From Pinirhizobacter soli (GTDB taxonomy: Bacteria > Pseudomonadota > Gammaproteobacteria > Xanthomonadales > Rhodanobacteraceae), in NCBI RefSeq assembly GCF_015905305.1, contig NZ_JADZLQ010000004.1:186001-250000 (forward strand): a DNA stretch of 64,000 bases, given 5' to 3'. Below the pieces are notes generated by a model. It worked only from the letters and a program-made list of their open reading frames with translations. It did no database searches and had not been told where the DNA came from. Positions 49,833 to 58,138 of the stretch are shown here, in pieces; positions within the stretch are counted from its first letter, which is position 1; each line of letters opens with the position of its first letter. The position numbers and the translations under genes are program-made.

Positions 49833-51130
49833 CACGATTCCGGATTGAAGTGCCGGTGGATATTCTGCCAGCAGCTGTAGTAATCGCCCTGTAACTGCGG
49901 TGAGGACAGGGCCTGCGCCACCGGGCGGATCACCCGCCGCGTCTCGAACATGAAGGCCATGGTGCCGGTGATGTGGTCGGGCTTGCCGGTATCGGCGGCG
50001 CTGGCCTTCTCGAAGCTGGCCGCATCCGGGCCGTGGCCGCTCATGCAGTTGTGCAGGCTGGCGCCGCCCGGCACGAAACCACCGGCCTTGGCGTCGTAAG
50101 CGCCCTTGATCAGGCCCATGAACTCACTGGCCACGTTGCGGTGGAAATACGGTGGCCGGAAGGTGTGCTCGGCCACCAGCCAGCGCGGTGGGAAGATGAC
50201 GAAATCCATGTTCGCCGTGCCCGGGGTATCGCTGGGCGAGGTAAGCACGGTGAAGATCGATGGATCAGGATGATCCACGGCGATCGAGCCGATGGTGTTG
50301 AAACGCTCCAGATCGTATTTGTAGGGCGCGTAGTTGCCGTGCCAGGCCACCACGTCCAGTGGGGAATGGTCGATGCGCGCCGACCACAAGCCACCCTGGA
50401 ACTTCGCCACCAGTTCGAAATCGCCGTCGATGTCCTCATAGGCCGCCACGGGCGTGAGGAAATCGCGCGGCAATGCCAGGCCGTTGGCGCCGATCGGGCC
50501 CAGGTCCGGCAGGCGCAGCGCGGCACCGAAGTTCTCGGCCACATAACCACGGGCCGTGCCATCGGGAAGATCCACGCGGAAACGCACGCCGCGCGGGATC
50601 ACCGCGATCTCGAGCGGAGCTACATCCAGGACGCCCAGTTCCGTATGCAGCATCAGGCGACCTTCCTGCGGCACGATCAGCAGTTCGCCATCGGCGCTGT
50701 AAAAATACCTGCCCTGCATCGAACGATTGGCGGCGTACAGGTAGATGCCGCAGCCGGCTTGTTCGTCCGCGCCGCCGTTACCGGCGTAGGTCACAAGGCC
50801 GTCGACGAAATCGGTATCGGCCGGCGGGGCCGGAAGTGGATCCCAGCGCAGCTGGTTGGGCGTGGCCGGCGCCTCGTGGAAGCGATTGTGGAAGCGGGCA
50901 TGCTCACGCGGCCCGAACGGCTCGTGCATCGCCGCGGGACGGATACGGTAGAGCCAGCTGCGCCGGTTGGCATGGCGCGGCGCGGTAAAGGCACTGCCTG
51001 TGAGCTGCTCGGCATACAGGCCACGGGCCACCCGCTGCGGCGAATTCTGGCCGCGGGGCAACACACCCTCCAGGGCCTCTGTGGCCAATTCGTTGGCGAA
51101 ACCCGATTGGTAGCGCAAGGTGCTGGTCAT
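49832..51130 (-). CDS. hmgA: Homogentisate 1,2-dioxygenase
   Basis: The protein has about 432 residues. It starts [18 protein letters not shown] and carries [22 protein letters not shown] with the His/Glu iron ligands, and [11 protein letters not shown] with another His. It opens the ring of homogentisate to maleylacetoacetate. The start is uncertain: ATGs at 51142, 51133 and 51130 are close together, and 51130 has GGA seven bases upstream. It is followed by a coupled lipoprotein gene and then fumarylacetoacetase. Confidence 0.94.
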   Translation of the reverse strand: MTSTLRYQSGFANELATEALEGVLPRGQNSPQRVARGLYAEQLTGSAFTAPRHANRRSWLYRIRPAAMHEPFGPREHARFHNRFHEAPATPNQLRWDPLPAPPADTDFVDGLVTYAGNGGADEQAGCGIYLYAANRSMQGRYFYSADGELLIVPQEGRLMLHTELGVLDVAPLEIAVIPRGVRFRVDLPDGTARGYVAENFGAALRLPDLGPIGANGLALPRDFLTPVAAYEDIDGDFELVAKFQGGLWSARIDHSPLDVVAWHGNYAPYKYDLERFNTIGSIAVDHPDPSIFTVLTSPSDTPGTANMDFVIFPPRWLVAEHTFRPPYFHRNVASEFMGLIKGAYDAKAGGFVPGGASLHNCMSGHGPDAASFEKASAADTGKPDHITGTMAFMFETRRVIRPVAQALSSPQLQGDYYSCWQNIHRHFNPES

Positions 51131-51239
51131 CATCGGTTCCATGCGTTGGCAAAACGTCAAGGGTGGATGCTATCGTGCCCGAGCGCCGTTGCAGCCAGGG
51201 ACGGGCGTAAAAAACCAAAATCAAATCAAGGGGAACTGC

Positions 51240-51638
51240 ATGTCTGAATCCATGGCTCCGCCGCCATACGGCACAACCGTGTCCAATACCGTGAGTGATC
51301 TTGCCGTCCCGCTTTCTTCCGGCAGTGGCTGGATGAAGTTCGTCGGCATCATGTTCATCATCCAGGGCGCGATGACCGCCATCACCATCGTGGGCATCCT
51401 CGTCGCCTGGCTGCCGATCTGGATCGGCGTGCTGGTGATGCAGTCCGCCGGAGCCATCGAGCGGGCCCAGCTCAGCGGCGATGCCATGGCGATGAAGGAA
51501 GCATTGTCCAAGCTTCGTACCTATTTCGTGATCCAGGGGGTGCTTTACCTGATCGGCATCATCATTTTCGCGCTGTACTTCGTGTTCTTCGGCGCGATGT
51601 TCATGGCGATGTTCCGCAACGGCATGCCGTTCCACTGA
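51240..51638 (+). CDS. DUF5362-like small membrane protein
   Basis: The protein has 132 residues. After a soluble N-terminal stretch of about 30 residues it has two or three hydrophobic segments (MKFVGIMFIIQGAMTAITIV; YFVIQGVLYLIGIIIF) separated by a polar helix. The layout fits the DUF5362 group. Start at the ATG at 51240, with AAGGGG six bases up. It is divergent from hmgA and convergent with hppD; no function is known. Confidence 0.75.
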   Translation: MSESMAPPPYGTTVSNTVSDLAVPLSSGSGWMKFVGIMFIIQGAMTAITIVGILVAWLPIWIGVLVMQSAGAIERAQLSGDAMAMKEALSKLRTYFVIQGVLYLIGIIIFALYFVFFGAMFMAMFRNGMPFH

Positions 51639-51664
51639 TACTGCAGCTACCCGTTGCATCGACG

Positions 51665-51692
51665 ACGGCCGGGTGGTCAAACACCCGGCCGT
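51665..51692. terminator. Hairpin between the DUF5362-like gene and hppD
   Basis: An 11-base stem ACGGCCGGGTG / CACCCGGCCGT with a six-base loop lies between the two convergent stop codons. The T-run is poor, so it is likely a weak or Rho-assisted bidirectional end. Confidence 0.65.
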
Positions 51693-51699
51693 TGACGTC

Positions 51700-52788
51700 T
51701 TAAAGCACGCCGCGACGCATCTGGTCGCGCTCGATGGATTCGAACAATGCGGTAAAATTGCCGTTGCCGAAACCTTCGTTGCCCTTGCGCTGGATGATCT
51801 CGAAGAAGATCGGCCCGATGGTGTTCTGGGTGAAAATCTGCAGTAGCAGTTTTGTCCTGGTTTCGGTATCGGCGTCGATCAGGATCTTGTTCTTCTGAAG
51901 GCGCGGGACATCCTCGCCGTGGTTGGGCACGCGCATGTCGATCACTTCAAAGTACGTGTCCGGCGTCTCGAGGAATTCGACCCCCTGCGCGCGCATGGCC
52001 TCCACCGAGTCGTAGATGTTGTCGGTGAACATGGCGATGTGCTGGATGCCCTCGCCCTTGTACTCGTGCAGGTACTCATTGATCTGGGATTTCTCATCCG
52101 CGCTTTCGTTCAGTGGAATGCGCACCATGCCGTCGGGCGCCGTCAGCGCCTTGGAGACCAGGCCGGTCTTGGCGCCCTTGATGTCGAAATAGCGAATTTC
52201 GCGGAAGTTGAACAGGCGCTCGTAATAATCGGACCACTTCTGCATGTTGCCGAAATACAGGTTATGCGTGAGGTGGTCGATGAAGGTGAGGCCGAAACCC
52301 TTCGGGTGGCGGTCCACGCCGGGCAGGTACTCAAATTCGTTCTCGTAGGCATCGCCCGCGGCGCCATAGCGGTCGATCATGTAGAGCGCGGCACCGCCGA
52401 TGCCAAGGATGGTGGGTACTTGCAGGGCCAGGGTGTCGATCTTTGCCGGAATCAGCTCCGCGCCGTTGCCCAGCGCAGTCTTCTGTACATCGACGGCTGG
52501 CCGGTTGAAACGGATGGCAAAGCCGCATGCCGAGGGGCCGTGCTTGGCGGCGAAATCCGCCGCGAACGAGCCGGGTTCTTCGTTGACCAGGAAGCTACAC
52601 TCACCCTGGCGGTACAAGGTGATCGCCTTGGACTTGTGCCGGGCCACGGCCGTGAAGCCGAGCCTGGGGAAAAGGGTATGCAGGAGTTTGGCATCGGGTG
52701 CGGCGAATTCGACGAATTCGAAGCCATCCACGCCTTGCGGGTTCTCGAACGTGGTCACCTGCATGCCGACATTGGGCTGGGCGCTCAT
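51700..52788 (-). CDS. hppD: 4-hydroxyphenylpyruvate dioxygenase
   Basis: The protein has 362 residues. Two VOC-type halves are visible. The iron ligands are in FIDHLTHNLY, EGIQHIAMFT and IFFEIIQRKGNEGFG (two His, one Glu). It converts 4-hydroxyphenylpyruvate to homogentisate. Start chosen at the ATG at 52788, with AGGAG six bases up; upstream in-frame ATGs lie inside the promoter. A promoter with a palindrome between its boxes lies 44-72 bases upstream and is shared with a divergent MarR gene, which probably controls it. Confidence 0.95.
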   Translation of the reverse strand: MSAQPNVGMQVTTFENPQGVDGFEFVEFAAPDAKLLHTLFPRLGFTAVARHKSKAITLYRQGECSFLVNEEPGSFAADFAAKHGPSACGFAIRFNRPAVDVQKTALGNGAELIPAKIDTLALQVPTILGIGGAALYMIDRYGAAGDAYENEFEYLPGVDRHPKGFGLTFIDHLTHNLYFGNMQKWSDYYERLFNFREIRYFDIKGAKTGLVSKALTAPDGMVRIPLNESADEKSQINEYLHEYKGEGIQHIAMFTDNIYDSVEAMRAQGVEFLETPDTYFEVIDMRVPNHGEDVPRLQKNKILIDADTETRTKLLLQIFTQNTIGPIFFEIIQRKGNEGFGNGNFTALFESIERDQMRRGVL

Positions 52789-52831
52789 GGGATTCTCCTG
52801 GGGAAGGTCGGCTCGTGCCGTCATACCATAC

Positions 52832-52860
52832 GTTATAGTTTCACTTGAAACCATTTGCAA
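52832..52860 (-). promoter_or_regulatory. Sigma-70 type promoter of hppD
   Basis: On the minus strand TTGCAA (52855-52860) and TATAAC (52832-52837) are separated by exactly 17 bases, a good match to -35 and -10 consensus. The expected start of transcription is near 52825, about 37 bases before the ATG. Confidence 0.7.
52838..52851. promoter_or_regulatory. Palindromic operator, probable MarR binding site
   Basis: The sequence GTTTCA-CT-TGAAAC is a perfect six-base inverted repeat with a two-base centre. It fills the -10 side of the hppD promoter spacer and lies 26 bases before the start of the divergent marR gene, so a bound dimer would block hppD and could autoregulate. Assignment to the MarR protein is inference. 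Confidence 0.65.
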
Positions 52861-52876
52861 GGAGTATCGCAACACG

Positions 52877-53314
52877 ATGGCCGACTCAGCCCACCACCCC
52901 CTGGCCCTGGAGCAGTTCCTGCCCTACCGGTTGTCGATCGTCTCCAACACGATCAGCCAGGCCATCGCCGCGGACTACCAGACCCGGTTCGACCTCTCCA
53001 TGACCGAATGGCGGGTGATGGCGGTGCTGGGCCGGTTTCCCGATGTGTCGGCCCGCGAGGTGGCCGAGCGCACCGCCATGGACAAGGTCGCCGTGAGCCG
53101 CGCGCTGGCCCGGCTGGTCAAATCCGGACGCGTGATCCGCGAAACCCACGACGAGGACAAGCGGCGATCGGTGCTGCGCCTGAGCGAGGCCGGCTGGACC
53201 ATCCACGACGAGGTCGCTCCCCAGGCACGCGCCCACGAGACGGAGTTCTTTGCGGTGCTGGATGCTGAGGAACGCGCCTGGCTGCTGCGCATCCTGGAAA
53301 AACTTTCCGCCTGA
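52877..53314 (+). CDS. MarR family transcriptional regulator
   Basis: The protein has 145 residues. The winged-helix domain is visible as MTEWRVMAVLGRFPDVSAREVAE, DKVAVSRALARLVKSGRVIRE as recognition helix, and DEDKRRSVLRLSEAG as the wing. It is divergent from hppD with 88 bases between, and a perfect palindrome lies in the hppD promoter. It therefore probably senses a tyrosine-pathway compound and represses hppD. The ATG has AAGGAG 12 bases up, rather far. It ends nine bases before the convergent transporter gene. Confidence 0.9.
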   Translation: MADSAHHPLALEQFLPYRLSIVSNTISQAIAADYQTRFDLSMTEWRVMAVLGRFPDVSAREVAERTAMDKVAVSRALARLVKSGRVIRETHDEDKRRSVLRLSEAGWTIHDEVAPQARAHETEFFAVLDAEERAWLLRILEKLSA

Positions 53315-53323
53315 ACGGCGGGT

Positions 53324-54814
53324 CTACTTCACCCCATGCATCAGCCTGTTGATCAACGGGGCGATAAGGAACAGCAGCACGCCAGCGCCCATCAGCGACC
53401 AGAAGCCGAAGGTGTATCCATCCAGCGCCGAGGCGGTGGTCATGCCCGTCTCGCCACTGACATGGCCGGCGAAGATGCCCGACAGGTTGTTGCCGATGCC
53501 GGTGGAGAGGAACCAGCCACCCATCCCGAAGCCGACCAGGCGCAACGGCGCGAGCTTCGTCACCATGGAAAGCCCGATCGGTGACAGGCATAGCTCGCCC
53601 ACCGACTGGATCACGTACACCATGAAAAGTGTCCAGAACGGGATCTTGCCCGACGCATCCACCATGTCCGACAGCGCCAGCATCAAGAGCGCGAAGGCCA
53701 GGCCGTTGAAGATCAGTCCAAGGCCGAACTTGCGGGGGATGGACGGATTGAGCCGACCCATGCGGATCCAGATATAGGCCAGCACCGGCGCAAGCCCGAT
53801 GATGGCCAGCGAGTTCACCGACTGGAACCACGCGGTGGGAAACACGAAGTCGCCCAACTGGCGGTTGACGATCTTGTCGGCCAGGAAGGTGAAGGAACTG
53901 CCCGCCTGCTCGAAGAACATCCAGAACAGCACGTTGAAGACGAAGATGATCAACATGGCGATCACCCGGTCGCGCTGCACGCGCCCCTCGCGGATGCCTT
54001 CGACCAGCAGCAATACCGCCAGCGCAACGAACAGGATGCTGAGCACCCACTGCAGGAAACCCGCACCCACGGCGAGCAACAGGTACATCACGGGAATGCC
54101 GGCGACGATGCCCACCAGCACATAGGCGACCCGCTTCATGCTCTCGCCGCCGGCCGGCGGTCGGCCGATATTATTCAAACCACGGCGCCCGAACCAGAAC
54201 CAGAACAGGCTGATGATCATGCCAACGCCCGACGCCATGAACACCACCTTGTAGCTGGGCATGTCCAGGCTGCCGAAGACCGCCTTGGCCAGGTACTCGG
54301 TGATCACCGGCGCGATCAGCGCGCCCATGTTGATGCCCATGTAGAAGATGGTGAAGCCGCTATCGCGGCGTTCGTCGCTTACCCCGTAAAGCTTGCCGAC
54401 CATGGTGGAAATGTTCGGCTTGAACAGGCCGTTGCCCACGATCACCGTGGCAAGGCCCAGTTCGAAGATGTGTTTTTCCGGGAATGCGATCAGGAACAGT
54501 CCCGCCGCCATCACCGCGGCGCCGACCAGGATCGACCGCTGGTAACCGAGCACGCGGTCGGCCACGTAACCACCGAAGATGGCCGAGGCGTAGACCAGCG
54601 CCAGGTAGGCGCCATAGGTTCGGCTGGCCGGCTGCTCGCCGGTGGGATCGCCACCGAAGAACTGGGCCACGATGTACAGCACCAAGGCCCATCGAATGCC
54701 GTAGAACGCGAAGCGCTCCCAGAATTCGGTCATGAAGAGCATCCACAACGGCCGCGGGTGGCCCATCGTGGTGGGAAATTCCGGCGGCATGCTTTCCGTG
54801 GCTGCCTGGGTCAT
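53324..54814 (-). CDS. POT-family proton-coupled peptide transporter
   Basis: The protein has 496 residues and about 14 membrane helices. It has the ExxER pattern in FMTEFWERFAFYGIRWALVLYI, GGYVADRVLGYQRSILVGA, NGLFKPNISTMVGKLY, and the FYMGINMGALIAP motif. It imports di- and tripeptides with protons. Start chosen at the ATG at 54814, with GGGGA five bases up; an ATG 14 codons up is possible. Its neighbourhood of amino-acid catabolic genes fits peptide uptake. Confidence 0.92.
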   Translation of the reverse strand: MTQAATESMPPEFPTTMGHPRPLWMLFMTEFWERFAFYGIRWALVLYIVAQFFGGDPTGEQPASRTYGAYLALVYASAIFGGYVADRVLGYQRSILVGAAVMAAGLFLIAFPEKHIFELGLATVIVGNGLFKPNISTMVGKLYGVSDERRDSGFTIFYMGINMGALIAPVITEYLAKAVFGSLDMPSYKVVFMASGVGMIISLFWFWFGRRGLNNIGRPPAGGESMKRVAYVLVGIVAGIPVMYLLLAVGAGFLQWVLSILFVALAVLLLVEGIREGRVQRDRVIAMLIIFVFNVLFWMFFEQAGSSFTFLADKIVNRQLGDFVFPTAWFQSVNSLAIIGLAPVLAYIWIRMGRLNPSIPRKFGLGLIFNGLAFALLMLALSDMVDASGKIPFWTLFMVYVIQSVGELCLSPIGLSMVTKLAPLRLVGFGMGGWFLSTGIGNNLSGIFAGHVSGETGMTTASALDGYTFGFWSLMGAGVLLFLIAPLINRLMHGVK

Positions 54815-54927
54815 GGCGATCCCCTGTTCCGTGTTGTTGTCGGTGCGTACCTTCACCCGCCGGGCAAGGCTTCGTCAACGACGCATCGCAACATCTTACG
54901 AACGGCGAGTCCGGCTGCAGGCGGCCC

Positions 54928-55800
54928 TTACGTCCCCAGTTGCGTGCGGACCTCCAGCAACTCGGGAAAGAACGTCTGTTCCAGCGCCCGCCGCAGGAAT
55001 GCCACGCCGGAGGATCCGCCCGTACCGGGCTTGTAGCCGATGATCCGTTCCACCGTCTTCATGTGGCGGAAACGCCAAAGCTGGAAGTTTTCCTCGATAT
55101 CCACCAGCTGCTCGCACAGGTGGTATTCGGGCCAGTGGTCGTGGGGAGCCTCGTAGATGCGCTTCAACGCCGGCAGCAGCGCGTCGCTCCGCGGATAGGG
55201 CTGGGTGAAGTCGCGGTCGAGCAGTTCCGCCGGCACCGCATGCCCGCGCCGGGCCAGGAAACGCAGGAACTCATCGTAAAGGCTCGGCGCCTCGTACACC
55301 TGGCACAGCGCCTGGAAGTCCGAGGGGTTGTGCGCGAACACTTTGAGCATATCGCCGTGCTTGTTGCCCAGCATGAATTCCACCACGCGGTACTGCAACG
55401 ACTGGAAACCCGACGACGGCCCCAGGATCTCGCGAAATTCGTGGTATTCGGCCGGCGTAAGCGTGGCCAGCACCGCCCACTGCTCGTACAGCTGCCGCTG
55501 CACCTGCTTCACGCGGGCGAGGATCTTCAACGTTGAGTCGACATCGTCCGTGCGCAGGCACGCGATCGACGCCCGCAACTCGTGGATCATCAACTTCAAC
55601 CACAGCTCGGAGGTCTGGTGCTGCACGATGAACAGCATCTCATCGTGGTGCGGCGGCACGCTTCGCGGCTGTTGCGCGGAAAGCAGGATGGGCAACTGCA
55701 GGTAGTCGCCGTAGGTCATCCGGCCATCGAGGTCGGTGGCGATACCCGGTTCCAGGCGATCGGTCGGGGCAGGGCCGGCGGGGGACGGTTTGGAAGTCAT
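54928..55800 (-). CDS. kynA: Tryptophan 2,3-dioxygenase
   Basis: The protein has 290 residues. It has [67 protein letters not shown] with the proximal heme His, and [13 protein letters not shown] for substrate binding. It opens the indole ring of tryptophan to N-formylkynurenine, in the cytosol. Start chosen at the ATG at 55800; an upstream frame of 21 codons has no better site. No other kynurenine-pathway gene is present in the window. Confidence 0.95.
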   Translation of the reverse strand: MTSKPSPAGPAPTDRLEPGIATDLDGRMTYGDYLQLPILLSAQQPRSVPPHHDEMLFIVQHQTSELWLKLMIHELRASIACLRTDDVDSTLKILARVKQVQRQLYEQWAVLATLTPAEYHEFREILGPSSGFQSLQYRVVEFMLGNKHGDMLKVFAHNPSDFQALCQVYEAPSLYDEFLRFLARRGHAVPAELLDRDFTQPYPRSDALLPALKRIYEAPHDHWPEYHLCEQLVDIEENFQLWRFRHMKTVERIIGYKPGTGGSSGVAFLRRALEQTFFPELLEVRTQLGT

Positions 55801-55906
55801 GGATGGAATATAACGGGTCAATCCATTTCCCTCGATGCTTCTGACCGTCCTGATGAAAAACAATGGCTTGGCGTCGAATTGAACGCGACTGATGCTGCGG
55901 TGTCCC

Positions 55907-55935
55907 TTGAACGGTCATAATTGCCCTGATATCAA
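55907..55935 (+). promoter_or_regulatory. Possible sigma-70 promoter of the pdh operon
   Basis: TTGAAC (55907-55912) and TATCAA (55930-55935) are separated by 17 bases. The pdhA start codon lies about 100 bases further on. The -10 box overlaps a quasi-palindrome (GCCCT ... AGGGC), which may be an operator. Confidence 0.5.
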
Positions 55936-56039
55936 GGGCGGTCCCCCACGGAACCGGCCTTCCGAAGGCGGATGTGCGCAAGGCCCCACTGGATGGGTTG
56001 GCGCCTCCTTCAAAAAATATTCCCCATCCGGAGCGAGTC

Positions 56040-57125
56040 GTGTCTATCGCCGCCAAGTTCGAAATCGAATACCTGCAATACCTGGACAAGGATGGCAAGG
56101 AAGTCCGCAAGGATCTCCCCGCCTTTGCCAAGGACCTCGACCAGATGGTCGAGCTCTACAAACTGATGGTCTCCACCCGCGTGTTCGACGCGAAGTCCGT
56201 CGCCTTGCAGCGCACCGGCAAGCTGGGCACGTATGCCTCCTGCCTTGGCCATGAAGCCGCCCACGTGGGTATCGGCTCGGCCATGAAGCGCGAAGATTCC
56301 CTGGCGGTGAGCTACCGCGAGTACGGCGCCCAGCTTTACCGCGGCGTGCAGCCGCGCGAGGTGTACATGTACTGGGGCGGCGACGAGCGCGGCAACGACT
56401 TCGCCAAGGCGCCCAAGCACGACTTCGCCTGGTGCGTGCCCATCGGCACCCAGTGCCTGCATGCGGCCGGTTCCGCCCTGGCCTTCAAGATCCGCAACGA
56501 GAAGCGCGTAGCCGTATGCACCATCGGCGACGGCGGTTCGTCCAAGGGCGATTTCTACGGCGCCATCAACGTGGCCGGCGCGCAGAAACTGCCGCTGGTG
56601 GCCGTGATCGTGAACAACCAGTGGGCCATCTCGGTGCCGCGCAAGATCCAGTCCGGCGCGGAAACCTTGGCGCAGAAAGCCATCGCCGCGGGTCTGCCGA
56701 CCATCCAGGTGGACGGCAACGACATCATCGCCGTGCGCAAGGCGATGGAAGATGCCCTGGACCGCGCCCGCAACGGCGAAGGTGCCAGCGTGATCGAGGC
56801 GGTGACCTACCGCCTGGGCGATCACACCACCGCCGACGACGCCCGCCGCTACCGCGGCGAGGACGAGGTGAAGGAAGCCTGGACGAAAGACCCCGTGCCC
56901 CGCCTGCGCAAGTGGCTGGAAGCCAAGGGCGCCTGGGACGAAACGAAAGAGAAGGCCTGGCTGGCCGAATGCGACGACTGGATGGATAAAGAAGTGGACG
57001 CCTACCTGCAGACCAAGACGCAGCCGGTGGAAGCGATGTTCGACTACCTCTACGCCGAACTCCCCGCCGACCTCGTCGCCCAGCGCCAGCAGGCCATCGA
57101 CCTCGACCGCAAGTCGCACGGATAA
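56040..57125 (+). CDS. pdhA: Pyruvate dehydrogenase E1 component, alpha subunit
   Basis: The protein has 361 residues. It has TRVFDAKSVALQRTGKLGTY, GHEAAHVGIGSAMK, SYREYGAQLYRG, and the thiamine diphosphate loop IGDGGSSKGDFYGAINVA, with YRLGDHTTADDARRYR near the C terminus. This is the branched-chain-type E1 alpha form that works with a separate beta subunit. The start is a GTG at 56040 with GGAG six bases up; the GTG is preferred to an earlier ATG without a site. It is followed by pdhB and pdhC in one operon. Confidence 0.92.
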   Translation: MSIAAKFEIEYLQYLDKDGKEVRKDLPAFAKDLDQMVELYKLMVSTRVFDAKSVALQRTGKLGTYASCLGHEAAHVGIGSAMKREDSLAVSYREYGAQLYRGVQPREVYMYWGGDERGNDFAKAPKHDFAWCVPIGTQCLHAAGSALAFKIRNEKRVAVCTIGDGGSSKGDFYGAINVAGAQKLPLVAVIVNNQWAISVPRKIQSGAETLAQKAIAAGLPTIQVDGNDIIAVRKAMEDALDRARNGEGASVIEAVTYRLGDHTTADDARRYRGEDEVKEAWTKDPVPRLRKWLEAKGAWDETKEKAWLAECDDWMDKEVDAYLQTKTQPVEAMFDYLYAELPADLVAQRQQAIDLDRKSHG

Positions 57126-57136
57126 GAAGAACATTC

Positions 57137-58117
57137 ATGGCACAGATCACCCTTATCGAAGCGGTAACCCAGGCGCTTGCCTACGAAATGGCCCACGATG
57201 ATTCAGTCGTGGTGCTGGGCGAGGACGTGGGCGTCAACGGCGGCGTGTTCCGCGCCACCCAGGGCCTGCAGGAAAAATTCGGCGAACTGCGCGTGCTGGA
57301 CACGCCGCTGGATGAAACCACCATCGCCGGCCTCACGGTGGGCCTGGCCGTCCAGGGCATGAAGCCCGTGGCCGAGGCGCAGTTCGAAGGCTTCATCTAC
57401 CCGATGATGGAGCAGATCGCCTGCCACGCCGCCCGCCTGCGCCACCGCACCCGCGGCCGCATGACGGTGCCTGCCGTGTGGCGCGCGCCTTGGGGCGGCG
57501 GCATCCGCGCACCAGAGCATCACTCGGAAGCCAACGAGCACCTGTTCACCAACATCCCGGGACTGCGAGTGGTGCTGCCCTCTTCGCCTGCGCGCGCCTA
57601 CGGCCTGCTGCTGGCGGCGATCCGCGATCCGGATCCGGTGATGTTCTTCGAACCCAAGCGCATCTACCGCCAGTACAAGGAAGAAGTGCCCGACGACGGC
57701 GAGGCGCTGCCGCTGGACGTGTGCTTCGTGTTGCGCGACGGCACCGACGTCACCCTGGTCACCTGGGGCGCCCAGGTGAAGGAAGCCCTGGAGGCCGCCG
57801 ACGCGCTGGCCGAAGAAGGCATCAGTGCCGAGGTGATCGACGTGGCAACGTTGACACCGCTGGACTTCGACACCATCGCCGAGTCGGTTACCAAGACCGG
57901 CCGCTGCGTGATCGTCCACGAGGCCCCGCGCACCGCCGGCTTCGGTGCCGAGATCGCTGCACGGCTGATGGAAGAGTGCTTCTACGACCTCCTGGCCCCC
58001 GTGCAGCGCGTCACCGGCTACGACACCCACATCCCGCTGTTCCGCCTGGAAATGAAATACCTGCCCAGCGTCGAACGCATCGTCGACGCGGCCAAGCGCA
58101 CGCTCGCCGTCAGCTAA
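57137..58117 (+). CDS. pdhB: Pyruvate dehydrogenase E1 component, beta subunit
   Basis: The protein has 326 residues. ITLIEAVTQALAYEMAHD opens the domain, VVLGEDVGVNGGVFRAT binds thiamine diphosphate, and EGFIYPMMEQI, HHSEANEHLF and VVLPSSPARAYGLL are standard. The C-terminal domain has CVIVHEAPRTAGFGAEIAA. With the alpha subunit it decarboxylates pyruvate (or a branched-chain oxo-acid) and loads the lipoyl group of E2. It is 11 bases from pdhA and 21 bases from pdhC. Confidence 0.94.
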   Translation: MAQITLIEAVTQALAYEMAHDDSVVVLGEDVGVNGGVFRATQGLQEKFGELRVLDTPLDETTIAGLTVGLAVQGMKPVAEAQFEGFIYPMMEQIACHAARLRHRTRGRMTVPAVWRAPWGGGIRAPEHHSEANEHLFTNIPGLRVVLPSSPARAYGLLLAAIRDPDPVMFFEPKRIYRQYKEEVPDDGEALPLDVCFVLRDGTDVTLVTWGAQVKEALEAADALAEEGISAEVIDVATLTPLDFDTIAESVTKTGRCVIVHEAPRTAGFGAEIAARLMEECFYDLLAPVQRVTGYDTHIPLFRLEMKYLPSVERIVDAAKRTLAVS

Positions 58118-58138
58118 GCATCCAACGAGACCGACCCC

